Positions 8,541-16,650 of a stretch of DNA of 64,000 bases are shown one piece after another; the stretch's first letter is position 1, and each line of letters opens with the position of its first letter. The notes under the pieces were generated by a model that saw only the letters and a list, made by a program, of their open reading frames with translations, made no database searches and was not told where the DNA came from. This DNA comes from Pseudofrankia inefficax (GTDB lineage Bacteria; Actinomycetota; Actinomycetes; Frankiales; Frankiaceae). The DNA lies in contig NC_014666.1 of the NCBI RefSeq assembly GCF_000166135.1, positions 3,100,001 to 3,164,000 on the forward strand, written 5' to 3'. Position numbers and translations under genes: made by a program.

Positions 8541-8697
8541 GGGGCAATGGTAAGGGCGGTCGATCGTCCACTTCGGGCCGTGAGCCCGCGGTGTGATGAG
8601 ACGCTGACATCCAATCGACTCGACATGCGACATTGAGTAGGTTCTGTCTCGGACGGCGCCGCGGGCTGGCCGGCTGGCCGACGAGAGGAGCACCCGG

Positions 8698-10158
8698 ATG
8701 CTTGGGACCAACGAGGTCTTCATCGGGGGGAAGTGGGTTCCGGCCTCCTCCGAGAGCTACCTCGACGTCCGGTCGCCCAGCACCGAGGAGGTGGTGGGAC
8801 GGGTCCCGGACGCGGGAGCCGCCGACGTCGACGCCGCTGTCTCGGCGGCGCGCCTGGCATTCGACGAGGGCCCCTGGCCGCGACTGCCCCCGGCCGAGCG
8901 GGCCCGGACAATGGAGCTGTTCCTCGGTGAGCTGACCGCGCGGGCGGACGAGCTGGGTCGGACGATCACGCTGGAGAACGGCACGCCCGTCGCGGTCGTG
9001 CGCCCGGCGCAGGTCGACAACGGCCTGGACGTCGTGCGCTACTACGCCGAGTCCGCCGCGGCGCTGGAGCTGGAGTCACCGCGGGCCGGGCGCTACTCCC
9101 CGCTGATAGTCCGCCACGAGCCGGTCGGGACCGTCGCCGCGATCGTGCCGTGGAACGTCCCCTTCTTCCTGGGGATGATGAAGGTGGCGCCCGCGCTGGC
9201 CGCCGGCTGCACCGTCGTGCTCAAGTCCGCGCCGGAGACCCCGCTGCACGCGAACGTCGTCGCCGAGGCCGCCCTCGCCGCCGGCCTGCCGCCGGGCGTG
9301 CTGAACGTGCTCGCCGCCGGGCCGGCGTCGAGCGAGCTGCTCGTCACCCATCCGGGCATCGACAAGGTCGCCTTCACCGGGAGCACCGCCGTCGGCAAGC
9401 GCATCGCCGGCCTGGCGGGCGCCCAGCTCAAGCGGGTCACCCTGGAGCTCGGCGGCAAGTCGGCGGCGATCGTCCTGGACGACATCGACCTGGCGACGGC
9501 GATGGCCCGGCTCACCATGGTGAGCCTCTTCCTCAGCGGCCAGTTCTGCGTGGCGCAGTCGCGCGTCCTCGTCTCCCGCGAGCGCTACGACGAGGCGGTC
9601 GAGCTGTTCGCCGCCTCGGTGAGCGCGCTGCCGGTCGGCGACCCCGCCGACCGCGGCACCTTCCTCGGCCCGCTCATCTCGAAGAAGCAGCGCGACCGGG
9701 TGCTCGGCTACATCGAGATCGGGCGCGGCGAGGGCGCGACGGTCGTCACCGGCGGCGGCACGCCGGCCGGCCTCGACCGCGGCTGGTACGTCGAGCCGAC
9801 CGTGTTCCGCGACGTCGACGCCGGCATGCGGATCGCGCAGGAGGAGATCTTCGGCCCGGTCGTCGCCTTCATCCCCTACGACGACGAGGCCGACGCCGTC
9901 GCGATCGCGAACGGCACGGACTTCGGCCTGCACGGCACCGTCTGGACCGGGGACGTCGAGCGCGGGCTGGAGATCGGGCGGCGCATTCGTACCGGCTCCT
10001 TCGGCGTCAACGGCCTCTCGCTGGACCCGGCCGCGCCCTTCGGCGGGATGAAGCAGTCGGGCCTCGGCCGGGAGCTGGGACCGGAGGGCCTGCACGCCTA
10101 CCTCGACGCGAAGACCATGACGGTCCCCGCCGGGACGTCCCTGCCCGGTTCGCCGTGA
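8698..10158 (+). CDS. aldehyde dehydrogenase family protein
   Basis: A full-length 486-residue NAD(P)-dependent aldehyde dehydrogenase: Asn153 in PWNVPFF, the general base Glu250 in ELGGKS and the nucleophile Cys284 in SGQFCVAQSR are all present. It should oxidise an aldehyde made by the neighbouring alcohol dehydrogenase to a carboxylate, which the acyl-CoA ligase downstream could then activate. ATG 8698 follows GAGAGGAGCACCCGG. It is divergent from the TetR gene, and the 157-bp gap contains a further half-site ATGTCGA (minus strand, 8620-8626). Substrate unknown. Confidence 0.92.
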   Translation: MLGTNEVFIGGKWVPASSESYLDVRSPSTEEVVGRVPDAGAADVDAAVSAARLAFDEGPWPRLPPAERARTMELFLGELTARADELGRTITLENGTPVAVVRPAQVDNGLDVVRYYAESAAALELESPRAGRYSPLIVRHEPVGTVAAIVPWNVPFFLGMMKVAPALAAGCTVVLKSAPETPLHANVVAEAALAAGLPPGVLNVLAAGPASSELLVTHPGIDKVAFTGSTAVGKRIAGLAGAQLKRVTLELGGKSAAIVLDDIDLATAMARLTMVSLFLSGQFCVAQSRVLVSRERYDEAVELFAASVSALPVGDPADRGTFLGPLISKKQRDRVLGYIEIGRGEGATVVTGGGTPAGLDRGWYVEPTVFRDVDAGMRIAQEEIFGPVVAFIPYDDEADAVAIANGTDFGLHGTVWTGDVERGLEIGRRIRTGSFGVNGLSLDPAAPFGGMKQSGLGRELGPEGLHAYLDAKTMTVPAGTSLPGSP

Positions 10159-10197
10159 CCGCCGCCGCCCCGCGGGCGGGGACGGGCGGCGCCCACG

Positions 10198-10230
10198 GTG
10201 GTGGCCGCCGCACGGGGCGACGGCCACCAC
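10198..10230. terminator. bidirectional hairpin between convergent genes
   Basis: GTGGTGGCCG at 10198-10207 and CGGCCACCAC at 10221-10230 form a perfect 10-bp stem with a 13-base loop, between the stops of the aldehyde dehydrogenase and the convergent SDR. There is no T run, as usual in such GC-rich genomes. Confidence 0.6.
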
Positions 10231-10247
10231 ACAGGTCAGCGCCCCGG

Positions 10248-11099
10248 TCAGCGCCTGGCGGCCGGCTCCGCCCGGCCGAGCACCGCGTCGCGGCCGCCGA
10301 ACCGGCGCTCGACCATCGACGAGTAGTCCGGCCCCCGGCGCAGGCCGAGCCCACCGTCGACGTTGATGACCTGGCCGGTGACCCGGCTGGCCCGCGACGA
10401 CAGCAGGAAGCTGACGAGCTGGGCGATGTCGTCGACGTCGGAGGCACCGCCGAGCGGGGTGTTCTCGTCGTAGCTCTGGTAGACCGGCGTGCCGGGGGCG
10501 ATGAAGCTGACGATCTCCGTCGACGTCAGCCCCGGGCGGACCGCGTTGAACCGGAGGCCCGCCTCGCCGTACTCGTCGGCCGCGTTGCGCACGAGCTCCT
10601 CGACGCCGGCCTTGGCCACAGGGTAGGCCCCGAAGTAGGGATGCGTCACGTCGCCCGCGATCGACGAGATGGCGACGAACGAGCCGGAACCGGACCGGGC
10701 GAACAGCGGCACCGCCGACTTCACCAGCAGCAGCGTGCCGATGATGTTCAGGGTCAGCACCCGCAGGTACTCCGTGACGTCCTGGGCGTGCATCGGCGCG
10801 AGCGCGCCGCCACCGCCCGCGTTCGCGACCACCCCGTCGAGCTGGCCGCGCCAGTCGGCGGCGAAGGCCACGACCCGCTGCACGTCCGGCTCACTGGTGA
10901 CGTCGGCGACCTGGTACTGCACGGCCGCGCGACCGGCCTCCGCGTTGATCGCGTCAGCGGTGCTTCGCAGCGACGTTTCGGTACGGCCGCAGATGGTCAC
11001 CCACGCGCCATCGCTCGCGAGCCTTCGCGCAATACCAGCGCCGATGCCCGTACCGCCGCCCGTGACAAGTACCGACAGGCCGTCGACTTCGCTCGTCAT
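10248..11099 (-). CDS. SDR family oxidoreductase
   Basis: A 283-residue classical short-chain dehydrogenase: glycine motif VTGGGTGIGAGIARRL, NAG in VVANAGGGG, catalytic serine in AISSIAGD, and the YPVAK motif; it ends with the usual GQVINVDGG segment. Two ATG codons nine bases apart compete (11108 and 11099). The ribosome site GAAGGA is only two bases from the first but nine to eleven from the second, so I prefer 11099. It is divergent from an NTF2-like gene and probably acts on a hydroxylated or keto intermediate of the same catabolic route. Confidence 0.87.
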   Translation of the reverse strand: MTSEVDGLSVLVTGGGTGIGAGIARRLASDGAWVTICGRTETSLRSTADAINAEAGRAAVQYQVADVTSEPDVQRVVAFAADWRGQLDGVVANAGGGGALAPMHAQDVTEYLRVLTLNIIGTLLLVKSAVPLFARSGSGSFVAISSIAGDVTHPYFGAYPVAKAGVEELVRNAADEYGEAGLRFNAVRPGLTSTEIVSFIAPGTPVYQSYDENTPLGGASDVDDIAQLVSFLLSSRASRVTGQVINVDGGLGLRRGPDYSSMVERRFGGRDAVLGRAEPAARR

Positions 11100-11282
11100 C
11101 TTCGCCATCTTCCTTCGGTCACGGCCACGGAATCGTGATTGTGGCGCCGCGATTGTTGACGTCCTGCCGCGTTCGACAGTACGCGCACGACGGTACTCGT
11201 CGGCCGGGGCTTCTCGCCACTATTCGAACCAGCCGACCGACCTGCGCCGGACAGCGGCTGGCCTCACCAAGTCGGGAGAGAT

Positions 11283-11876
11283 ATGTCATCGGTCCAGGAC
11301 GTGACGGCGCGGGACTGGCCGGACGAGAACGACATCCTGCAGGGCTTCCGGCTCATTGACGACCGGCTGGTCGGCGATTCGGAATCGTTTGCCCTGCGCG
11401 CGCTGCGTGAACGCCTGGCCGGTGAGCTGTTCGGGGACGCCGAACGCGTCGAGCCGACGCTCGGATCGTCATTCAACCTCGTGACGCAGGCGGGTGACGC
11501 GACGACCACGACCGGTCGTGAGACCCTTCTCCAGGGATTTCGGCGTCAGGCCGCCGCGAAGGGCGGCGTCATGATGTGGATCCATTTCGAGGACCTCGTC
11601 GTGGAGGGCGATTCGATCGCCGGCCAGGGAACGCTGAACACGATGATGACCGGGTCCCTCGCCGCCCGGGCCGGCCGGTCGGACGTGGCGCCCGAGGACC
11701 TGTGCCTCACCACCGTGCCGGTCGCGTTCTTCATCCGGTCCGCCGCCGGCGTCATGACGTCCGAGGTGCTCTACATGAACGTCGAGGCGTCCTCGTCGTC
11801 GGTGCGCCGGAATGGCACCATGCCCGATCCGGCCCGCTTCCTGGCGCTCGTCGACCGCCGAGATTCCACCGTCTGA
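11283..11876 (+). CDS. uncharacterised NTF2/SnoaL-like protein
   Basis: The 197-residue protein is not clearly recognised. Its start (DENDILQGFRLIDDRLVGD), a middle strand MMWIHFEDLVVEGDSIAGQG and VAFFIRSAAGVMTSEVLYM suggest an NTF2-like cone fold as in SnoaL-type proteins. ATG 11283 is preceded by GGGAGAGAT. It leads a plus-strand operon with an SDR and an acyl-CoA ligase, so it is likely a catabolic accessory or isomerase-type enzyme. The upstream gap holds a partial motif TTGACGTC (11156-11163) resembling the core of the putative TetR operator. Confidence 0.6.
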   Translation: MSSVQDVTARDWPDENDILQGFRLIDDRLVGDSESFALRALRERLAGELFGDAERVEPTLGSSFNLVTQAGDATTTTGRETLLQGFRRQAAAKGGVMMWIHFEDLVVEGDSIAGQGTLNTMMTGSLAARAGRSDVAPEDLCLTTVPVAFFIRSAAGVMTSEVLYMNVEASSSSVRRNGTMPDPARFLALVDRRDSTV

Positions 11877-11891
11877 CCGGGAGCCGAGAAC

Positions 11892-11912
11892 ATGAAGATC
11901 ACAGAATCATGA
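11892..11912 (+). CDS. six-codon mini-ORF overlapping the SDR start
   Basis: ATG 11892 opens MKITES followed by TGA, and that TGA overlaps the ATG of the SDR gene (ATGA at 11909-11912). GGGAG lies eight bases before the first ATG, so ribosomes would enter here and could restart on the SDR. The mini-peptide repeats the SDR start MKIAES almost exactly, which looks like a short duplication. Whether it is translated is unknown. Confidence 0.4.
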   Translation: MKITES

Positions 11913-12679
11913 AGATCGCGGAGTCGTCGGCGATCGTGACGGGCGGTGCCGGCGGGCTCGGCGCGGCGACGGTCCGCCACCTGGTCGGCCTCGGGGTCGG
12001 CGTCGCCGTGTTCGACCGGGACGAGGAGCGCACGACCGCGCTCGCGGCCGAGCTCGGGCCCACGGTGGCCGCGATACCCGGCGACGTCACCGACGACCGC
12101 GACGTCCAGACCGCGATCGACGCGGCCCAGGCCCTGGGAACCCTGGCGGTCGTGGTCAACGTCGCGGGCGGCGGCACCCGGCCGGCCCGCACCGTCGGGC
12201 GCGGCGGCGAGCCGCACGACATGGAGACGTTCGTCGCGACGATGGCGAAGAACGCCTTCGGCACCTTCAACGTGACCCGGCTGGCCGCCGCCGCGATGTC
12301 GGCGAACACTCCCGACGAGGACGGTCAGCGCGGGGTGGTGGTGAACACGGGGTCGCTCGCCGGGCTGGAGGGACAGGCCGGGCAGGTGGCGTACGCCGCG
12401 GCGAAGGCGGCCATCCTGGGCATGACGCTGCCGCTCGCCCGTGACCTCGCGCCGCTGGGAATCCGGGTGTGCGCGATCGCGCCGGGCACGATGGGCACAG
12501 AGCTGATGCTCAGCGCGTCCCAGCAGCTGAAGGACAAGCTGCTTTCCACCGTCGTCTTCCCGCACCGCATGGGCCACCCGGCGGAGTTCGCCCTGCTGGT
12601 CGAGATGATCGTAAGGAACTCCTATCTCAATGGGGAGAACATCCGCATCGACGGCGGGCAGCGATTCCCGGCGAAATAG
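11909..12679 (+). CDS. SDR family oxidoreductase
   Basis: A 256-residue short-chain dehydrogenase with IVTGGAGGLGAATVRHL, an Asp after the second strand (VFDRDEER, so NAD is likely), VNVAGGGTR, TGSLAG with the catalytic serine and YAAAK. It looks like the 3-hydroxyacyl-CoA dehydrogenase type II subgroup, which oxidises 3-hydroxyacyl-CoA; that is an inference from general similarity. It lies between the NTF2-like gene and the acyl-CoA ligase, 23 bp before the latter. The preferred ribosome site serves the overlapping mini-ORF at 11892 rather than this ATG. Confidence 0.88.
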   Translation: MKIAESSAIVTGGAGGLGAATVRHLVGLGVGVAVFDRDEERTTALAAELGPTVAAIPGDVTDDRDVQTAIDAAQALGTLAVVVNVAGGGTRPARTVGRGGEPHDMETFVATMAKNAFGTFNVTRLAAAAMSANTPDEDGQRGVVVNTGSLAGLEGQAGQVAYAAAKAAILGMTLPLARDLAPLGIRVCAIAPGTMGTELMLSASQQLKDKLLSTVVFPHRMGHPAEFALLVEMIVRNSYLNGENIRIDGGQRFPAK

Positions 12680-12702
12680 CGCACAACTGGAGGCGACACA
12701 CC

Positions 12703-14286
12703 GTGAGTGGAATCTCTGCCCAGTCGGACGAGCTGTACCGCGGGGCCTTTCTTCCCGACCTCCTCATCGCGGCGCTGCGGCGCGACCCCGGGAAGCCCGC
12801 CATTTACCTCGGTGACGGAGTCCTGACGGCCGCGGACCTCAGCGCGCAGATCAGTCGCTATGCGCAGGTATACGCGGCGAAGGGTGTCTCTCCGGGCAGT
12901 GGCGTCGCGACCCTGTCCAAGAACCGGCCCGAGGTCCTGTACTCGATGGGTGCCTACATGGTGACGGGCAGCCGCAACACCGCGCTGCACCCGCTCGGGT
13001 CACTCGACGACCACGCCTATGTTCTCGCGGATGCCCAGATCGAGACGCTCGTCTTTGACGAGTCCTTCGCGGAGCGGGCCGCCCTTCTCCAGGAGCGGGT
13101 ATCGACCTTGAGGCGGCTTCTCTCCTTCGGCCCCTGCGACGTGGGTGAGGACCTCGTGGCGTTGGCGGCGGGTTTCGAGCCGAAACCGCTCGTCGGCCCC
13201 GACGTCCAGGCGGAGGACGTCGCGGCGGTCGCTTACACCGGTGGCACCACCGGGGAGCCAAAGGGCGTCATGACGGCGTACCGCGGCAGCGCCGCGATGA
13301 CGCAGATCCTGCTCACGGAATGGCAGTGGCCCACCGATCTGCGTCATCTCGTCTGTACGCCGCTGAGCCATGCCGGCGCGTCGTTCATCGTTCCCGTGCT
13401 GCACCAGGGCGGCTCGGTCGTGGTCCTGCCCCGTTTCGAGGCCGGCGCGGTGCTGGAGGCCATCGAGGAACACCGCGTCACGTCGGTCTTCCTGGTGCCG
13501 TCGATGATCTACGCGATTCTCGACCACCCCAGGTTCGCCGAGACGGACCTGTCGAGCCTGGAGACCGTCTTCTACGGCGCCTCGGCCATGTCGCCGAGCC
13601 GGCTGCGCGAGGCGATCGAACGGATCGGCCCGGTCTTCTTCCAGTTCTACGGGCAGACCGAGGCGCCGCAGTCCGTGTTCGTGCTGCGCAAGGAGGAGCA
13701 CGACCCGGACGACCTGGCCCGGCTGGCCTCGTGCGGGCGGCCGGTGCCGTGGGTCAAGGTCGCGTTGCTGGACGACGAGGGCCAGCGGGTCCCGCGGGGC
13801 GAACCGGGCGAGATCTGCGTGCGCGGCCCGCTGGTGATGAAGGGCTACTGGAACAAGCCGCAGCAGACTGCCGAGGCCTTCGCCGGCGGGTGGCTGCACA
13901 CCGGCGACATCGCGCGCGAGGACGCCGACGGCTTCTACACGATCGTGGACCGCAAGAAGGACATGATCGTCAGCGGCGGCTTCAACGTCTTCCCCCGCGA
14001 GATCGAGGACGTGCTCTCGACCCATCCGGCGATCGCCGCCGCGGCCGTCATCGGCGTACCGGACGAGAAATGGGGCGAGGCCGTCAAGGCGGTCGTGGTC
14101 CTGCGGCCGGGCACGACCGTCGAGGCGGCGGAGCTCATGGCGCTGGTCAAGGAGCGCAAGGGCGCCCACCACGCGCCGAAGACCGTCGACGTGGTGGACG
14201 CGCTGCCGCTCACCGCGGTCGGCAAGCCCGACAAGAAGGCGCTGCGGGCGCGGTACTGGTCCCTCGCGGACCGCCAGGTCGGCTGA
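12703..14286 (+). CDS. acyl-CoA synthetase (AMP-binding)
   Basis: A 527-residue adenylate-forming ligase: P-loop-like AYTGGTTGEPKGVM at 178-190, the A5 motif FYGQTEAPQS, WLHTGDIAREDADGF, DRKKDMIVSGGFNVFPREIE and the C-terminal catalytic lysine region AVGKPDKKALR. It activates a carboxylic acid as acyl-CoA via acyl-AMP. GTG 12703 is preceded by CTGGAGGCG. It is third in a plus-strand operon after an NTF2-like protein and an SDR, and probably activates the acid made by the aldehyde dehydrogenase. Chain length or ring preference cannot be read from the sequence. Confidence 0.9.
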   Translation: MSGISAQSDELYRGAFLPDLLIAALRRDPGKPAIYLGDGVLTAADLSAQISRYAQVYAAKGVSPGSGVATLSKNRPEVLYSMGAYMVTGSRNTALHPLGSLDDHAYVLADAQIETLVFDESFAERAALLQERVSTLRRLLSFGPCDVGEDLVALAAGFEPKPLVGPDVQAEDVAAVAYTGGTTGEPKGVMTAYRGSAAMTQILLTEWQWPTDLRHLVCTPLSHAGASFIVPVLHQGGSVVVLPRFEAGAVLEAIEEHRVTSVFLVPSMIYAILDHPRFAETDLSSLETVFYGASAMSPSRLREAIERIGPVFFQFYGQTEAPQSVFVLRKEEHDPDDLARLASCGRPVPWVKVALLDDEGQRVPRGEPGEICVRGPLVMKGYWNKPQQTAEAFAGGWLHTGDIAREDADGFYTIVDRKKDMIVSGGFNVFPREIEDVLSTHPAIAAAAVIGVPDEKWGEAVKAVVVLRPGTTVEAAELMALVKERKGAHHAPKTVDVVDALPLTAVGKPDKKALRARYWSLADRQVG

Positions 14287-14293
14287 CCCGGCG

Positions 14294-14332
14294 GCCGGCT
14301 CGCCGGGCGTCGTCCGGGCCTGGCGAGCCGGC
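14294..14332. terminator. bidirectional hairpin between convergent genes
   Basis: GCCGGCTCGCC (14294-14304) and GGCGAGCCGGC (14322-14332) form a perfect 11-bp stem with a 17-base loop, between the acyl-CoA ligase and the convergent APH-like gene. Confidence 0.65.
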
Positions 14333-14341
14333 CGGCTCCGG

Positions 14342-15442
14342 TCAGCTGGCCGCCGCCGCGAGCCGGTCGCGCACCTCGCGGTAGCGCTCCCGGCTGGCAC
14401 GGACCGGCCCCGGATCGAGATCGTCCGCGACGCCCAGGTCCCGCAGCGCCGCCCGGGTGTAGTGCGGAATGGCGAGACCCATCTCGGCGAACCGCAGGTC
14501 GTCACTGGCGCCGGAGTCGAACATCATCGTCCCGACCAGCAGGATCACGCAGGTCTTGAAGGTCTGGAACGACCGGTACCAGTCCCGGTGGCGCACCGGG
14601 ATGCCCGTCAGCCGCTCGTAGTAGGCGACGGCGTCCTCGAACGCCAGGGCGGCGGGCCGGCTGGTGAAGTGCACCGGGACGTTCCAGAACAGCTCCAGGT
14701 ACCCGATGTCCGCGAGGGGGTCGCCGATCCCGGCCAGCTCCCAGTCGAAGACGCCCGTGACCTCGCCGCCCTCGAAGGCGAAGTTCCCGGGCTTCACGTC
14801 GCCGTGCACGAGGGTGATCCGCTCGGACGGGACCGGCCGGCGTTCGACCAGCGCCTCGTGCAGCCGCTCCAGCGCCGGGAGCCGGTCCTTCCGGACGCGG
14901 CGCAGCTCGGCCGACCAGTGCGCCAGCTGGTCGGCCAGATAGGTCCGTCCCTCGCCCTCGCCGGCCAGCCCGCGCTCTCCCGGGTCCACGGAATGGATGG
15001 CGGCGAGCTGCTCGATGATGCCCTGCGTCATCCGGTGGATGGTCGTCGGGCTCGCCTCCAGCTCGGCGGGGATGTGCTGCTCGTAGACCTGGCCGGGCAC
15101 CTTGGCCATCACGTAGAACGGCCGGCCGAGCACGTCACCGGACTCGTCGAGCCACAGCACCGCCGGGCCCCGCACGGCGGTCGGCTCCAGCGCGCGCAGG
15201 ATCGTGAACTGCCGGGCCATGTCGTACGGCTCCAGCAGCCCGGGGGAGGGCGGGCACAGCCGGAGCACGACGTCCCTGCGCCGTGCCGTGCCGCCCTCGG
15301 TCCAGGCCAGGGCCAGCGCGGTGATCTCGGCGGAATGCCCGAACGTGATGCGGTCCGCGTTCTCGATGCGCAGGCCCGACGCGGCCGGCATCCGTTCCGC
15401 CAACCAGCCGGTCAGCCGGTGCAGATCGTCGGTACCTCTCAC
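14342..15442 (-). CDS. phosphotransferase family protein (APH-like)
   Basis: A 366-residue APH-fold kinase with TLVHGDVKPGNFAF (catalytic loop) and FDWELAGIGDPLADIGYL (metal site). It resembles the actinobacterial group annotated as phosphotransferase family proteins linked to acyl-CoA dehydrogenases of the FadE36/ACAD10 type. GTG 15442 overlaps the P450 stop by 4 bp (GTGA), so both are made from one message. It is the second APH-like kinase in the catabolic region; the pair share fold but differ much in sequence. A role in phosphorylating a hydroxy acid or hydroxyacyl-CoA is a guess. Confidence 0.8.
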   Translation of the reverse strand: MRGTDDLHRLTGWLAERMPAASGLRIENADRITFGHSAEITALALAWTEGGTARRRDVVLRLCPPSPGLLEPYDMARQFTILRALEPTAVRGPAVLWLDESGDVLGRPFYVMAKVPGQVYEQHIPAELEASPTTIHRMTQGIIEQLAAIHSVDPGERGLAGEGEGRTYLADQLAHWSAELRRVRKDRLPALERLHEALVERRPVPSERITLVHGDVKPGNFAFEGGEVTGVFDWELAGIGDPLADIGYLELFWNVPVHFTSRPAALAFEDAVAYYERLTGIPVRHRDWYRSFQTFKTCVILLVGTMMFDSGASDDLRFAEMGLAIPHYTRAALRDLGVADDLDPGPVRASRERYREVRDRLAAAAS

Positions 15443-16650
15443 CGGCCGGGCCCCACGGCGGCCGGCGCGAACCGGATCCGGATGGTGTCGTAGGCCCGGG
15501 TGAACGTCGCGGGCAGGATTCTGGGCTCGTCCGGGTCGACCAGCTCCCAGTCCGGGATCCGGCGCAGCAGCTCCTCGAACATGACGCGCAGCTCCAGCCG
15601 GGCCAGATGGGCGCCGAGGCAGACGTGCGTGCCGAAGCCGAAGGCGACATGGCGGGGCGCCGTCCTGGCCACGTCCAGCGTCTCCGGGTCGGTGAACACC
15701 CGCGGGTCGCGGTTCGCCGCCGGGTAGAGCAGCAGGAGCTGGTCGCCCTTCTTGATCTGCTGGCCCTGCAGCTCGTGGTCCTCGGTGGCCGTCCGGCGCA
15801 TGTTCAGGACCGGCGAGACCCACCGGATGAACTCCTCGACCGCCTTGGACGTGAGGAGCTCGGGCTGCTCCTGGAGCACCCGCCGCTGCTCGGGATACAC
15901 CGCGAGATCGCGGATCATCGTCCCGATGACCGTACGGGTCGTCTCCGCGCCGCCGTCGAGGACGAGCAGGGTCTCGTCGAGGACGCGCTTGGTGCTCCAC
16001 CCGGGCCTGGTGGCCCACAGCGAGATGAGGTCGTCCCTGGGCTCGGCCCGGCGCTCCTTGATGATGCCGATCGTCGTCTCGATGAAGTCGGTGATGACCG
16101 GCCCGATCCCCGGGTGCGTCACGTGCGGCGGCCCGTCCGGCGAGGTCAGGCCGGACAGGAGCATGATCTGCTCGGACCAGTGCCGGACGCGCTGCCAGAT
16201 CTCCCGCGGATAGCCGAGCAGGTCCCCGATCATGATCGCGGGCACCCGGGAGGCGATCGCCTCGATCGCCTCGCACTCGCCGAGGGCGACGACGTCGTCG
16301 AGGACCTCGGTGACCACCGCGCGCACGTGGTCCTCGTGCCGGCGCACCGCCCGCGGGGTGAACTGGGGCACGACCAGGTTGCGCTGGGCCTGATGCTCCG
16401 GGTCATCCATGTTGATCATGGACTCGTCATGGGTCAGGTCGATGTGCGGCCGCGACCCGTAGAACGACGAGTAGAGCGCCCCGTTCTTCTCCACGGCGAC
16501 GACGTCGTGAAAACGCGAGATCACCCAGAGCTTCTGCCGGGCGTCCCAGAACACCGGAGCCTCGTCACGCAGCCAGCGGTACGCCTCCCACGGGTCCACG
16601 TAGAACTGCGGGTCGAGGACGTTGACCTGCGCCGCCGTCGTGGTGCTCAT
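15439..16650 (-). CDS. cytochrome P450
   Basis: A 403-residue bacterial class I P450: I-helix GGAETT (233-238), ExxR as EFIR (273-276), and the heme-binding loop FGFGTHVCLGAHLARLE with Cys344 as thiolate ligand. The soluble protein would need ferredoxin and reductase partners, which are not in the window. ATG 16650 shares one base with the stop of the upstream gene. It should hydroxylate a hydrophobic substrate, making the alcohol oxidised by the dehydrogenases to the left. The I-helix has Ala-Glu rather than the common Asp/Glu-Thr arrangement preceded by Gly, still within normal range. Confidence 0.93.
   Translation of the reverse strand: MSTTTAAQVNVLDPQFYVDPWEAYRWLRDEAPVFWDARQKLWVISRFHDVVAVEKNGALYSSFYGSRPHIDLTHDESMINMDDPEHQAQRNLVVPQFTPRAVRRHEDHVRAVVTEVLDDVVALGECEAIEAIASRVPAIMIGDLLGYPREIWQRVRHWSEQIMLLSGLTSPDGPPHVTHPGIGPVITDFIETTIGIIKERRAEPRDDLISLWATRPGWSTKRVLDETLLVLDGGAETTRTVIGTMIRDLAVYPEQRRVLQEQPELLTSKAVEEFIRWVSPVLNMRRTATEDHELQGQQIKKGDQLLLLYPAANRDPRVFTDPETLDVARTAPRHVAFGFGTHVCLGAHLARLELRVMFEELLRRIPDWELVDPDEPRILPATFTRAYDTIRIRFAPAAVGPGR

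Noticed and set aside
8620-8626. ATGTCGA half-site as a fourth operator copy
   Set aside because: Only one half matches; the rest of the 23-bp motif is not present, so I left it as a note.
11156-11163. TTGACGTC as an operator copy before the NTF2-like gene
   Set aside because: Eight bases match only the core; not enough to call a site.
14342-15442. Aminoglycoside resistance gene
   Set aside because: The kinase fold is shared, but the context is catabolic and sequence similarity to resistance enzymes is not evident.
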